Source: Gemmata palustris (lineage in GTDB: Bacteria > Planctomycetota > Planctomycetia > Gemmatales > Gemmataceae). Taken from it: a stretch of DNA of 64,000 nt. A program made the position numbers and the translations under genes. Below, piece by piece: positions 41,588-50,418 of this stretch (positions are counted from its first letter, which is position 1; each line of letters begins with the position of its first letter). The stretch covers positions 1,302,001 to 1,366,000 of the forward strand of contig NZ_JAGKQQ010000001.1 of assembly GCF_017939745.1 (NCBI RefSeq), read 5' to 3'. The notes beneath the pieces are model-generated. The model was not told the DNA's origin. It was given only the letters and a program-made list of their open reading frames with translations, and ran no database searches.

Positions 41588-43096
41588 TCAGGCCAGTGCC
41601 GCGCGGGTGCGCGTCACGAGCGGCGAATCGGGCGTGTCTGACCCCTTCAGCCAGAACACGCTCGCGGCCAGGAACCGGGCGCGCCACTCCGGTGCGATGA
41701 ACGCCGCGTCCTCCATCACCGACGCGCTGAACTTGTAGTCGTGCGAGTCGGTACCCTTCAGGAAGATCAGTCGGCGCCCCTCGTCGATGAGTTCTTTCGC
41801 AGCGGTGGGGCTCCCACCCAAAACGCTGAGCGCGGTTTGCGCGGCCTTCTCCTTGTTACGAGACAACTCCCCGTACACTTGCGGTACCGTGAATTTGGTG
41901 TTCTCATCGCGCGGGGAGAGTTCATCGATCTTCGCATCGCCAAGCTTCCCCCGCGATTTCATCGCGTCGCGGAACATCGGCAAAAAAGACGCGGCTTGCA
42001 GGAGCGTGAATTGCCGCAGCGCGCCGTCGTTGGTGGTGCGGTAGGCGTAGTGCAGCGCGTTCAGTGTGGTGAGCGTGTGCAGGCTCACGATGCCCGGTTG
42101 CCGCATCAGGAGTTCGCCGGCACCGAGGAACAGCCCGTCCCAAACCGAGCGCGGGGCGGCCCCGTTTTGGGTGAGCGCGGTAACGGTTCGGGCCAGATCG
42201 TCTGCCGATTCCGTCCGCAGCTCGTTCAGCACGTCGGTAGTCGCGGGGCGCGCGGGCTTGACCGCGTTCGGCGCGCGGAACTCCTTCACACGCAGCACGT
42301 TCTTGCGCCCGGGGCGGTCCGGCTCGAGATCCTCTTTCGCGGGATTCTTGCCGTCGTGCTTCAGGAGGGCAAAAGTGAGCGAACGCAGCACCGGTTCCGC
42401 GTGGTGCCAGCCGATCACGTCCAGCACGCGGAACGCATTGCACACGTAGATGATCTTGTGCCCGATGTCGCGGAAGTCGCGGCTGCCGTACTTCGCGAAC
42501 ACGTCGAACAGTTCGCCCGCGGTCGCGGTGCGTACCAATCCGGTCACGGCCGCGTCCGCGGCTTCGACGTCCCAGTTGTCCATCGCGGTTACAAACGCCT
42601 CGCGCGCTCGCGGTGCGGTCGGTACCTTTGACTCGTCGGCCGGCTTCATCCGCCAGCCGCTTTCTTTCAGGTTGGTGGCTTGCGCGCTCTTGAAGTTGTC
42701 GAGCGCCCAGAACAGCGGGAGCCAGCGCTCGTTGTCCGGCCCCGCGAGCGCGGCCTGGTGCGCCGAGTTCACCACCAGCACCGCGTGGAACTTGAACCCG
42801 ACGCTCGGCCTCGGTTGCACGTTGCGCACGCCCGCGAGCAGTAGCCCCGCGAGTACATCGCGGTAGGCCAAGCCCTTCTTGATGCGCGAACCGATCTCTT
42901 CGAGTAACTTGTCGCGCCCGGTGTCTTCGATGAGGCACACCAGCGGTTCGATGTCGGGTGCGAGCCGCACCAAGTCCTTCTCGAGCTTCGCGTCGTCGGC
43001 GCTCACAACGGGGAGTCCGGAGAGGAACCCGAGGCTCCCCGCGCCCAGCGCGGCGGACGTTTGGAGGAACGATCTGCGATCGGGAGAAGTGGACAT
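41588..43096 (-). CDS. Tat-exported protein of unknown function
   Basis: A 502-residue protein with a twin-arginine signal (PDRRSFLQTSAALGAGSLGF). The mature part is almost all alpha-helical. It includes GLAYRDVLAGLLLAGVRNVQ, FHAVLVVNSAHQAALAGPDN, GHKIIYVCNAFRVLDVIGWH near residue 225, LHTLTTLNALHYAYRTTNDG near 355, and YKFSASVMEDAAFIAPEWRA near the end. I know of no named domain. It is of the size and type often seen as an exported planctomycete protein beside DUF1501 genes. ATG 43096 lies 51 bp from the next gene upstream on the same strand. Confidence 0.8.
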   Translation of the reverse strand: MSTSPDRRSFLQTSAALGAGSLGFLSGLPVVSADDAKLEKDLVRLAPDIEPLVCLIEDTGRDKLLEEIGSRIKKGLAYRDVLAGLLLAGVRNVQPRPSVGFKFHAVLVVNSAHQAALAGPDNERWLPLFWALDNFKSAQATNLKESGWRMKPADESKVPTAPRAREAFVTAMDNWDVEAADAAVTGLVRTATAGELFDVFAKYGSRDFRDIGHKIIYVCNAFRVLDVIGWHHAEPVLRSLTFALLKHDGKNPAKEDLEPDRPGRKNVLRVKEFRAPNAVKPARPATTDVLNELRTESADDLARTVTALTQNGAAPRSVWDGLFLGAGELLMRQPGIVSLHTLTTLNALHYAYRTTNDGALRQFTLLQAASFLPMFRDAMKSRGKLGDAKIDELSPRDENTKFTVPQVYGELSRNKEKAAQTALSVLGGSPTAAKELIDEGRRLIFLKGTDSHDYKFSASVMEDAAFIAPEWRARFLAASVFWLKGSDTPDSPLVTRTRAALA

Positions 43097-43147
43097 GCTA
43101 TCGCTCCGGGAGAGGTGGGCGATCCGAACGCATTGTACCGCGCGTCA

Positions 43148-44095
43148 TCAGTCGTCGCGCGAAGAACGATCACGGCGCTTCACGAGGGTGACGCGGTTGC
43201 CGGTCGTGTTGTACCGCACCTCGTCCATGAAGGCGCGCATGAGGAGCACGCCGCGCCCGCTCGCGCGCTCGATGAACGAGGGGTCGGTCGGGTCGGGGAG
43301 TTTCGTGATATCGAACCCCGGTCCCTGGTCGAGAACAACGAATACGGCGCGCGCGGGGGTGAGGCGCGCGGTGACCCGCACCCGCCGCGCGCTGTAGGGC
43401 TCGGTACCCCGGCGCTCGCGGGCCAGTTTGTGGAACTCCTCGTCGCCGTTCTCGCGCAGGTCGGAACTCACTTCCAAGTTGCCGTGGTAGATGGCGTTGA
43501 GGAGCGCTTCTTCGATCGCGATGCCGGCCCGGGTCGCGCCGGTGAGATCGCACAAGCCCATCTCGATGAGGTCTTCGCGGAACTGTGCGACGAGCGGCGG
43601 AACCAGCAGCGGATCACTTTCGATCACGTACTGCGAACTGCGGCGCGTCATCCCCTGGAGGACCTGGTACCGCCGGTGGGCCGCCTGGCCGACGGACAGG
43701 ACGCGATCGAGGACGGGAATGAGGTCGTGCGCGAGGGACTGTTTGGCGACGTAGTCCGCGGCCCCGGCCTTGAGCGCGGCGACGGCCACGCGCTCGCTCC
43801 CGCTACCGGTCATGAGCACAACGGGCACGCGCGCGAACTGCTCGCGCACCTTCTCGACGAGCGTCAGCCCGTCCATCCCGGTCATGTTCATGTCGGTGAG
43901 CAGCAGCGCCGGTTGCGACTTGGTAATAGCCGCGAGCGCCTCCTCGCCGCTCCGGGCGAACACCACGCGCCACCCGCCGTGCTGATCGAGTAATCGGCCC
44001 ACGTAGCGCTGCTCGAGGAGCGAATCGTCCGCGACGAGAATAACGGGTAAATCCGGTACCGCGTTGGGCGCAGAGACAGGGGGCGGGCCGGCCAT
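43148..44095 (-). CDS. response regulator receiver fused to RsbW/SpoIIAB-like ATPase
   Basis: A 315-residue two-domain signalling protein. The receiver domain (residues 17-135) has the acidic pair in VADDSLLEQR, the phospho-acceptor Asp in LLTDMNMTGMDGL near residue 67, and Lys in DYVAKQSL. The C-terminal half is a GHKL ATPase of the anti-sigma type. The N box is GIAIEEALLNAIYHGNLEVS near 190, G1 is VVLDQGPGFDITKLP near 252, and G2 is GRGVLLMRAFMDEVRY near 280. Family knowledge suggests it switches sigma factors or partner proteins by phosphorylation of a Ser/Thr anti-sigma antagonist. No STAS antagonist lies adjacent. Confidence 0.9.
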   Translation of the reverse strand: MAGPPPVSAPNAVPDLPVILVADDSLLEQRYVGRLLDQHGGWRVVFARSGEEALAAITKSQPALLLTDMNMTGMDGLTLVEKVREQFARVPVVLMTGSGSERVAVAALKAGAADYVAKQSLAHDLIPVLDRVLSVGQAAHRRYQVLQGMTRRSSQYVIESDPLLVPPLVAQFREDLIEMGLCDLTGATRAGIAIEEALLNAIYHGNLEVSSDLRENGDEEFHKLARERRGTEPYSARRVRVTARLTPARAVFVVLDQGPGFDITKLPDPTDPSFIERASGRGVLLMRAFMDEVRYNTTGNRVTLVKRRDRSSRDD

Positions 44096-44211
44096 CAGCG
44101 GCTACCTCGCGGCACGGGCGACGTGTGCAGTGTGCGAAAATTCTACCAGATTCCCGGTCCGGTGGCACAACCGACGGGTTTCCGAATGTTAAGCGGTTCG
44201 TCCGTTATAAT

Positions 44212-44254
44212 AAACGAAGGCACCCGCGCCACCTGGACGCGGGTGCCTTCGTTT
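44212..44254 (-). terminator. intrinsic terminator of the DUF1501 gene
   Basis: Perfect 17-bp arms (44212-44228 and 44238-44254) with a 9-nt loop lie 20 bp past the DUF1501 stop. On the minus strand the stem ends with CGTTTATTATAAC, a T/A-rich tail. Confidence 0.85.
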
Positions 44255-44273
44255 GTTCCCGTTCGGGGCGCGG

Positions 44274-45743
44274 TTAGCTCAACAAACCGCTGACGACCTC
44301 GCCCTTGACCAGTTCGCGCGGCTGGTTCAGGTGGTTGTAAACGATCGTGTCCGGCTTGATGCCGACCGAGTGGTAGATTGTGGCGAGCAATTCCGTCGGG
44401 TGGATCGCACCTTCGACCGGGGCGCTGGCGGTCTTGTCGCTCTTCCCGTGAACGTACCCGCGCTTGACGCCCGCGCCCGCGATGACGCCGGTGTAGCAGT
44501 ACGGCCAGTGGTCGCGGCCGTCGTCGTTGTTCTGGTTGCCCGAGGTGCTGACCCCGCGCTGCGGGCTGCGCCCGAACTCGCCGACGCACACCACGAGCGT
44601 TTCCTTCAACAGCCCGCGCTCGTCGAGGTCGGTAATCAGGGTCGAGAGCCCGCTGTCGAGCATCGGGGCGGCCTGGGTCTTCATTCGCGTGGACAGGCCC
44701 GTGTGAACGTCCCACGAGTGGTTGTCGCTGTTCGCGACCTTCGGCCACACGACTTCGACGAACCGGGTGCCGGCTTCAACGAGTCGGCGGGCCAAGAGGA
44801 GGCTCTGGCCGAAGGTGTTCTTGCCGTACTTCTCTCGGAGTTCGGCCTTTTCCTCTGTCAATTCAAACGCTTTCTTCGCGCGCCCGCTCACGACCAGCCC
44901 GAGCGCCTTGCCGTAGTACTCGTCGAGGTCGTGTTTCGCGACCGCCGCTTCCACTTCCGGCATGCCCTTGCTGATGGTCTCGCGGAGCGTGGCCCGGCGC
45001 TCCATCCGGACCGGCGTGAGTTCCTCGCGGAGCTTCAGGTCGTCGGTGCGGATGCGGTCCATCTTCGCCATGTCCATGTCGTCACCGGGCGGGTAGAGCA
45101 GGTACGGGTCATACCCCTTACCCAGGAACCCCGCGCTGCCGCCCTTGCCCACGACGTTCGACTCTTGCAACGGCCGCGGCATCATCACGAAGGGCAGCAT
45201 CGGCACGGTCGGCGGCTTCATCTTGATGATGTTCGAGCCGAGCGTGGGGAAGTCCTTCGGGCTGGGCGGTTCCAGTTGCCCGGACGCGCTCACCTTGTCG
45301 GTGGTGTAGCCCGTGTGCATCTGGTAGATGGCCGCGGTGTGGTTGAACAACCCGTAGGGGGTGTAGCTCACCGCGCGCATCAGGGTGGTCTTGTCGAGCA
45401 CGTTCGCGAGTTTGGGCATCAATTCGGTGACGTGCGTGCCGGTGAGTTTCGTCTGCTGGTGCTTAAAGACGCTCTTCACCTTGTCCGGGACGTTGTCCTT
45501 CGGGTCCCACAAGTCGAGGTGGCTCGGCCCGCCCTGCAGGTAGATGAAGATGACGCTCTTCGCCTTACCGAAACCCGGCCCGTTCCCGGCTTCGCCCTTG
45601 TTGGTGCTCGCGCTGGCCTTTTGCAGCGAAAACAGGTCGCCGAGAGTGAGTCCTAAAACCCCGGACCCGCCCACGCGCAGGAGGTCGCGGCGCGTCACGC
45701 CATCACAATCGCTCTTTGCGGCTGCACCGGGAATGACCAGCAT
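44274..45743 (-). CDS. DUF1501 Tat-exported protein
   Basis: A 489-residue DUF1501 protein (sulfatase-like fold). A twin-arginine signal lies at [16 protein letters not shown]. Core motifs are [20 protein letters not shown] near residue 63, [20 protein letters not shown] near 118, [20 protein letters not shown] near 320, [13 protein letters not shown] near 385, and [20 protein letters not shown] near 410. It usually sits next to a DUF1549/DUF1553 cytochrome-like partner in planctomycetes; here none is adjacent. ATG 45743 is followed by a long repeat-rich gap on the upstream side. A strong terminator ends the unit. Confidence 0.93.
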   Translation of the reverse strand: MLVIPGAAAKSDCDGVTRRDLLRVGGSGVLGLTLGDLFSLQKASASTNKGEAGNGPGFGKAKSVIFIYLQGGPSHLDLWDPKDNVPDKVKSVFKHQQTKLTGTHVTELMPKLANVLDKTTLMRAVSYTPYGLFNHTAAIYQMHTGYTTDKVSASGQLEPPSPKDFPTLGSNIIKMKPPTVPMLPFVMMPRPLQESNVVGKGGSAGFLGKGYDPYLLYPPGDDMDMAKMDRIRTDDLKLREELTPVRMERRATLRETISKGMPEVEAAVAKHDLDEYYGKALGLVVSGRAKKAFELTEEKAELREKYGKNTFGQSLLLARRLVEAGTRFVEVVWPKVANSDNHSWDVHTGLSTRMKTQAAPMLDSGLSTLITDLDERGLLKETLVVCVGEFGRSPQRGVSTSGNQNNDDGRDHWPYCYTGVIAGAGVKRGYVHGKSDKTASAPVEGAIHPTELLATIYHSVGIKPDTIVYNHLNQPRELVKGEVVSGLLS

Positions 45744-45934
45744 GTGAAACTCCGTGGGGAGTTGGGAGGAGGGTCGGACCGTTTGGTAGGTGTTAGAAGC
45801 GTACCCGAAATGGGGGGCGCCCGCAAACGGTTTTTATGAGTTGGCAAAGAGTGAAAATGAACCGCAGATAACGCGGATCACGCCGATCAAGACAGAAGGC
45901 GTGGAATGGCCACAAAAAGGCACAAAAGGAAGAG

Positions 45935-45968
45935 ATCAGAGGACAGAGGACAGAGGACAGAGGACAGA
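45935..45968 (+). repeat. short tandem repeat, GAGGACA unit
   Basis: The 7-bp unit AGAGGAC is repeated four times in a row in the left arm of the large inverted repeat. It resembles a slippage-prone microsatellite. Confidence 0.7.
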
Positions 45969-46229
45969 CGTGTGTTGTTTTGTAGCCCCGGCCGGGGCGA
46001 CCGATTGTAGCCAGGGGTGGAGCGCAGCGCAACCCCTGGCGGGGCGCCAGGGTTCGCGGGGGTTCGCCAGGGGTTTAGCTCGCATAGCTCGCTTGCACCC
46101 CTGGCTACAATCGGTCGCCCCGGCCGGGGCTATAAAACAACACACGTCTGTCCTCTTTTGTGCCCTTTGTGCTTTTTTGTGGTTAATCCGCCTTTTGTTT
46201 TGATCCGCGTTATCGGCGTGATCCGCGGC

Positions 46230-46300
46230 TCTGCCTTCTGATCTCTGATCTCTGCCTTCTGATCTCTGATCTCTGCCTTCTGATCTCTGTCCTCTGTCTG
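46230..46300 (+). repeat. tandem repeat, TCTGCCTTCTGATCTCTGATC unit
   Basis: A pattern of CTGATCTCTGATCTCTGCCTT is repeated about three times between 46230 and 46300, then decays into TCTGTCCTCTGTC. It is a pyrimidine-rich tandem array next to the right arm of the big inverted repeat. Confidence 0.7.
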
Positions 46301-46423
46301 CTCTCGTGCCTTTTGTGGCCATTCCGTGCCTTTTATCCCGTGAAGATCACGTTTGCTCGGCGCACGAGGGGCGGGTATGGTTCACCGTGACCGCCCGTCT
46401 CTCCATGCTGCCGGAGCCAATCC

Positions 46424-47875
46424 ATGACTCGCGTTTCGCGCCGAAGGTTCCTTCAAACGTCGCTCGCCACGGCCGCTACCATCACCATTTCGGGGACGAA
46501 GTCGTCCGGCCGCGTGATGGGGGCGAACGACCGTATCCGGATCGCGGTCGCCGGCTTGAACGGGCGCGGCGAGTCGCACGTCGGCGCGTACTTGGGCATG
46601 AAGAACGTCGAGATCGCGTACCTCGTGGACCCGGACAAGCGGACCTATCAGAAGCGGCTCGACCAGATCGCCCGCAAGGAGCGCCCCGCCGCGCCGTGCC
46701 TGCAAGACATTCGCAAAGCGCTCGAAGACAAAGACCTCAACGCGGTTTCCATCGCCACGCCGAACCACTGGCACGCGCTGATGACCATCTGGGCGTGCGA
46801 GGCGGGAAAGGACGTCTACGTCGAGAAGCCGTGCTCGCACAACATTCACGAGGGCCGGATCGCGGTCGAAATGGCCCGCAAGCACAAGCGGGTCGTCCAG
46901 CACGGGACGCAGAACCGCAGTTCGCAGGGGTGGTCCGACCTCGCGGTGCTCGCCAAGTCCGGGAAACTCGGCAAGTTGCTCGTGTCGCGCGGGCTGTGTT
47001 ACAAGGACGGTGGCACCGGTGGTAGCACCCGCGGCGATATCGGCACCAAGCCCACAAAGGCCCCGCCCGCGGACCTCGACTTCAACATCTGGCTCGGGCC
47101 GGCGCAGGAGCAGCCGTACCACGAGAATCTCGTTCACTACCGCTGGCACTGGTTCTGGGCGTTCGGCAACGGCGACGCGGGCAACCAGGGCGTTCACGAG
47201 ATGGATAAGGCCCGCTGGCTCATTCCAGGTGCGACGTGGCCGAAGTCGGTCATCAGTTTCGGCGGGCGCTACGCGAACAGCGACCAGGCCGAAACGCCGA
47301 ACGCACTCGTGAGCGTGTTCGATTACGGCGAAACGCAACTGATCTTCGAGACGCGCGGGCTGAAGTCGCCGGCGTTCCGGGGGCAGTCGGTCGGGAACAT
47401 CTTGCACTTCGAGGAAGGTGTGGTTGCGGGCACCAAGTTCTACCCGAAGGGGAAGGACGAGGGGCAGCCGATCCCGAAGGTGGCGTCGGACGTGAAACTC
47501 AATGGGGACCACTTCACGAACTTCATCGACTGCGTCCGCAGCCGCGACACCGCGAAGCTCCACGCGGACATCGAGGTGGGGCACGTCTCCGCCGGCCTGT
47601 GCCACCTGGGGAACATCAGCTACCGGTTAGGTAAGGCATCGAGCTACGACCCGAAGCTTGGCAAGGTCGCGGGTAGCGAGTCCGGCACCGACGCGCTGGA
47701 ACGAATGACCGAACACCTCAAAGACAGTGGCATCAAGTTCGACGGCAAGAACTTCTTCGCCGGGCGCAAACTCGACTTCGACGCGAAGACCGAAACGTTC
47801 TCCAAAGACTCGGAAGCCAACGCGCTCCTGACGCGAAAGTACCGCGCGCCGTTCACCGTACCGGACAAGGTGTAG
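46424..47875 (+). CDS. Tat-exported Gfo/Idh/MocA family oxidoreductase
   Basis: A 483-residue oxidoreductase with a twin-arginine signal (VSRRRFLQTSLATAATITI). The Rossmann part is IAVAGLNGRGESHVGAYLG near residue 39, with AVSIATPNHWHALMTIWACE near 105 and the hallmark DVYVEKPCSHNIHEGRIAV near 129. The substrate domain carries VHYRWHWFWAFGNGDAGNQG near 230 and VHEMDKARWLIPG near 250. It is about 50 residues longer than the one at 36815 and not a close copy. The ATG at 46424 follows CCGGAG. Its role in periplasmic sugar oxidation is inferred. Confidence 0.93.
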   Translation: MTRVSRRRFLQTSLATAATITISGTKSSGRVMGANDRIRIAVAGLNGRGESHVGAYLGMKNVEIAYLVDPDKRTYQKRLDQIARKERPAAPCLQDIRKALEDKDLNAVSIATPNHWHALMTIWACEAGKDVYVEKPCSHNIHEGRIAVEMARKHKRVVQHGTQNRSSQGWSDLAVLAKSGKLGKLLVSRGLCYKDGGTGGSTRGDIGTKPTKAPPADLDFNIWLGPAQEQPYHENLVHYRWHWFWAFGNGDAGNQGVHEMDKARWLIPGATWPKSVISFGGRYANSDQAETPNALVSVFDYGETQLIFETRGLKSPAFRGQSVGNILHFEEGVVAGTKFYPKGKDEGQPIPKVASDVKLNGDHFTNFIDCVRSRDTAKLHADIEVGHVSAGLCHLGNISYRLGKASSYDPKLGKVAGSESGTDALERMTEHLKDSGIKFDGKNFFAGRKLDFDAKTETFSKDSEANALLTRKYRAPFTVPDKV

Positions 47876-47890
47876 GCGAAGTCGGGGAGA

Positions 47891-48125
47891 AAAGAAGAAC
47901 CGCGGATTACGCAGATAACGCGGATCAGACACGACAGAGGGCAAGAAGACGGATTAGCCACAAAAAAGCACAAAGGGCACAAAAGGAAAACAGAAATCAG
48001 AGCTGAAATTCATTCTGATATTGTCCTTTCTCTTCTGTTTCCTTTTGTGCCCTTTGTGCTTTTTTGTGGCCATCCTGTCTTTTGTTGTGATCCGCGTTAT
48101 CCGTGTGATCCGCGGCTCTTTCGTT
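47891..48125. repeat. large inverted repeat, second copy of the CACAAAA family
   Basis: GCCACAAAAAAGCACAAAGG plus GCACAAAAGGAAAACAGAA (47957-47995) pairs with its complement at 48033-48070 with one base missing. Outer arms hold GAACCGCGGATTACGCAG (47898) and TGATCCGCGTTATCCGTGTG (48088). The family and layout match the larger one 2 kb to the left. Confidence 0.8.
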
Positions 48126-48141
48126 TTCTCGGGGTGAACCC

Positions 48142-49803
48142 ATGCTTCCTCTGTTGCTTCTCCTCGCCCCCGCTGCAGAACCGCCGGTCGCAGCCGATCT
48201 CATCGTTCACAACGGCAAAGTATGGACCGGGGACGCCAAGCAACCCGAAGCACAAGCGGTGGCAGTGTGGCGCGATCGCATCCTGAAGGTCGGTACCAAT
48301 GCCGAAGTGAAGGCTCTTGCGGGAGCGAACACGAAGCTCATCGACCTGAAGGGCGGGCGACTCGTTCCCGGGTTCTACGACAGCCACTTGCACTTCCTGG
48401 CGGGCGGGCAATCGCTCTCTCGGGTTGATCTCAAGGATGCGGAGGACGAAGTGGAGTTCGGTAAGCGGCTCACCGCATTCGACAAAAGCACCTCGCGCGA
48501 GCGGTGGATCGTGGGCGGGTTGTGGGACCACGATCGTACCTTTAAGGGCGAACTGCCGACTGCCGCGACCGTCGACAAGTTCGTGAAGGACCGCCCCGTA
48601 TTCATCCGCCGGTACGACGGGCACATGGGGCTCGCGAACTCCGCGGCGCTTAAACTCGCCGGTATCACGGCCGGCACCAAAGACCCGGCCGGCGGGGTGA
48701 TCTACCGGCTCGCGGACGGCAAAACGCCGTCAGGGATTCTCAAAGACAACGCGATGTCACTCGTGGACCGGCTCGTTCCCGAACCCGGCGACGAAGAAAT
48801 CCTCGAAGCCGTACTTGCGGCTCAAAAGGCCGCGGCCGAAGTCGGCGTGACGAGCGTCCAAGACCTCGACGGGAACGCGCCCGAAACGCGGCGCACGCTC
48901 TTCCGCACTTACCAGCGGCTCGCGCGCGGGGGGAAGCTCACGTGCCGCATCGATCTGCGCTGGCCGATCGCGTTTTACAAGGAACTCGCGAACACCGGCA
49001 CGACCGCGGATTTCGGCAACGATTTCGTGCGCATTGGTGGCGTGAAGGGGTACATGGACGGGTCACTCGGGAGCAGCACCGCGAAGATGTTCTCGCCGTA
49101 TGAAACGGACGCGAAGGTCACCGGCGTTTACGTCACCGAACCGGACACGATGCGGAGTTACATCCGGGGCGCGGACGCGGCGGGGCTCAACGTGTGTGTT
49201 CACGCGATCGGCGATCAAGCGAATGCCGTGCTGCTCGACCTGTTCGCGGACGCGGCGAAGCAGAACGGCGCGAAGGATCGTAGGTTCCGCATTGAGCACG
49301 CTCAGCACTTGCGCCCGGAGGACTACACGCGCTTCAAAGACCAGCGTGTGATCGCCTCGATGCAGCCGTACCACGTGATCGATGACGGGCGCTGGGCCGA
49401 GGGGCGCATCGGGGCGAAGCGCTGTGCCAGTTCGTATGCCTACCGTTCGCTGCTCGATTCCGGGGCGAAGCTCGCGTTCGGCTCGGACTGGCCGGTGGCG
49501 CCGATCGACCCGCTACCCGGTATCGACGCGGCCGTGAACCGCCGCACGCTCGACGGCAAGCACCCGAACGGATGGTACCCGGAACAGCGGATCACCGTTG
49601 CGGAGGCGGTCGAGGGGTACACGCTCGGTAGTGCGTTCGCGGGGTTTCAGGAGAAGGATCGTGGGAGCATCGCGGCCGGCAAGTTGGCAGATTTCGTACT
49701 GCTCTCGCGCGACATCTTCGTGCCCGCGGAGAAAGACAAAATCGCTGACACAAAAGTGCTACTCACGGTCGTCGGCGGAAAGGTGGTCTTCGAGCGGAAG
49801 TGA
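48142..49803 (+). CDS. amidohydrolase family protein (YtcJ-like)
   Basis: A 553-residue metal-dependent hydrolase. A short hydrophobic N-terminus (LPLLLLLAPAAEPPVAADLI) suggests export. The amidohydrolase-3 family shows LVPGFYDSHLHFLAGGQSL near residue 76 (metal HxH), RYDGHMGLANSAALKLAGI near 158, VTSVQDLDGNAPETRRTLF near 234, GVKGYMDGSLGSSTAKMFSP near 302, CVHAIGDQANAVLLDLFADA near 354, FRIEHAQHLRPEDY near 380, and LAFGSDWPVAPIDPLPGIDA near 447. It probably hydrolyses an amide or ester of a small molecule; substrate unknown. A pale repeat precedes it and a terminator hairpin follows. Confidence 0.92.
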   Translation: MLPLLLLLAPAAEPPVAADLIVHNGKVWTGDAKQPEAQAVAVWRDRILKVGTNAEVKALAGANTKLIDLKGGRLVPGFYDSHLHFLAGGQSLSRVDLKDAEDEVEFGKRLTAFDKSTSRERWIVGGLWDHDRTFKGELPTAATVDKFVKDRPVFIRRYDGHMGLANSAALKLAGITAGTKDPAGGVIYRLADGKTPSGILKDNAMSLVDRLVPEPGDEEILEAVLAAQKAAAEVGVTSVQDLDGNAPETRRTLFRTYQRLARGGKLTCRIDLRWPIAFYKELANTGTTADFGNDFVRIGGVKGYMDGSLGSSTAKMFSPYETDAKVTGVYVTEPDTMRSYIRGADAAGLNVCVHAIGDQANAVLLDLFADAAKQNGAKDRRFRIEHAQHLRPEDYTRFKDQRVIASMQPYHVIDDGRWAEGRIGAKRCASSYAYRSLLDSGAKLAFGSDWPVAPIDPLPGIDAAVNRRTLDGKHPNGWYPEQRITVAEAVEGYTLGSAFAGFQEKDRGSIAAGKLADFVLLSRDIFVPAEKDKIADTKVLLTVVGGKVVFERK

Positions 49804-49805
49804 AC

Positions 49806-49841
49806 GTCGGGGCCGCGCGTCAGTTGCCCGCGGCCCCGGAC
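49806..49841. terminator. bidirectional terminator between convergent genes
   Basis: Arms GGGGCCGCG (49809-49817) and CGCGGCCCC (49829-49837), extended by GTC/GAC with one bulge, sit exactly in the 43-bp gap between the amidohydrolase and the minus-strand exported protein. Confidence 0.6.
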
Positions 49842-49846
49842 AAGAG

Positions 49847-50347
49847 CTAATCTTTCTTCGTCAACTCGAACTCGAAGGTGCCCTCGAGTGTGGTCCCGTC
49901 TTCGTTCGCCGGGTACTTCCAGGTGCCCTTGAGCTTCATGTCCTTCACCGTTCCCGTGTACGGAATCTTGGTGATGGCCTCGGTGTTCTCGACGTCCTTC
50001 GAGCCGACCGACTCGAACTCGATCTTGTAGCCCTTGTCCTTGTTGTCCTTGTCCACGAGGGCGATCGTTCCGCGGACGAGGTAGGTCACCTTCAACTCGT
50101 CGGTCTTTTCGACGAGATCGGCCTCGAACTTTTCCCCGTCGCGCTTGGTCACGGTGAGCGCGCAGTCGAACTCCGGCGGCCCGCCGCCCATCCCTTTGAA
50201 CTCGCCCTTCTGCGTCAGTTTGCCCTTCCACACGGTACCGACCAGAACCGGGTCGCCGTCTTTGGCCGGCGCCGCCTGTACCAACGCACCGGCGGTCGGC
50301 ACCGACAGCAGTGCGACCGCGGCAATCATTTTTAGCACGGGGTTCAT
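49847..50347 (-). CDS. small secreted beta-rich protein, unknown family
   Basis: A 166-residue exported protein with signal peptide MNPVLKMIAAVALLSVPTAG ending near AQAAP-type cleavage (VQAAPA). The mature part is all-beta: WKGKLTQKGEFKGMGG, CALTVTKRDGEKFEADLVEK, TYLVRGTIALVDKDNKDKGY, KIPYTGTVKDMKLKGTWKYP, and TLEGTFEFELTKKD. This looks like a lipocalin-like or jelly-roll module of the kind common in planctomycete exports. I do not recognise a named family. The start ATG at 50347 is preceded by AGGAGG. It and the next gene (50419-50904) are both small secreted proteins on the minus strand, 71 bp apart. Confidence 0.8.
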   Translation of the reverse strand: MNPVLKMIAAVALLSVPTAGALVQAAPAKDGDPVLVGTVWKGKLTQKGEFKGMGGGPPEFDCALTVTKRDGEKFEADLVEKTDELKVTYLVRGTIALVDKDNKDKGYKIEFESVGSKDVENTEAITKIPYTGTVKDMKLKGTWKYPANEDGTTLEGTFEFELTKKD

Positions 50348-50418
50348 CGCGTACCTCCTGAGACTTGCACGAACCGGAGGTATTTTCGCGTCGGACGGTG
50401 GGCGCCGCCAGTCCAAAC

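Larger units (their letters stand above)
45861..46335. repeat. nested giant inverted repeat
   Basis: Inner arms of 58 bp (45962-46019 and 46096-46153) differ at one position. Outer arms carry the GATCACGCCGATC/GATCCGCGTTATCGGCGTG words (45861-45900 and 46191-46230), matching about 80 percent. In between lie CACAAAA-type arms (45911-45930 and 46156-46182). The 76-bp centre itself has GCGCCAGGG and CCCCTGGCG palindromes. The whole can fold as one very long cruciform or hairpin. It is related to repeats at 16364-16475 and 47891-48125. Confidence 0.85.
45744..46423. other. repeat-filled divergent intergenic region
   Basis: These 680 bp between the DUF1501 and Gfo/Idh genes contain no supported gene; open frames here read through inverted repeats. 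The contents are listed as separate repeat entries. Only 45780-45855 and 46340-46423 are free of repeats and could hold promoters. Confidence 0.7.

Noticed and set aside
45790..46203. 137-codon open frame on the plus strand
   Set aside because: It runs through the large inverted repeat and encodes repeat-derived peptides on both strands, so it is not a gene.
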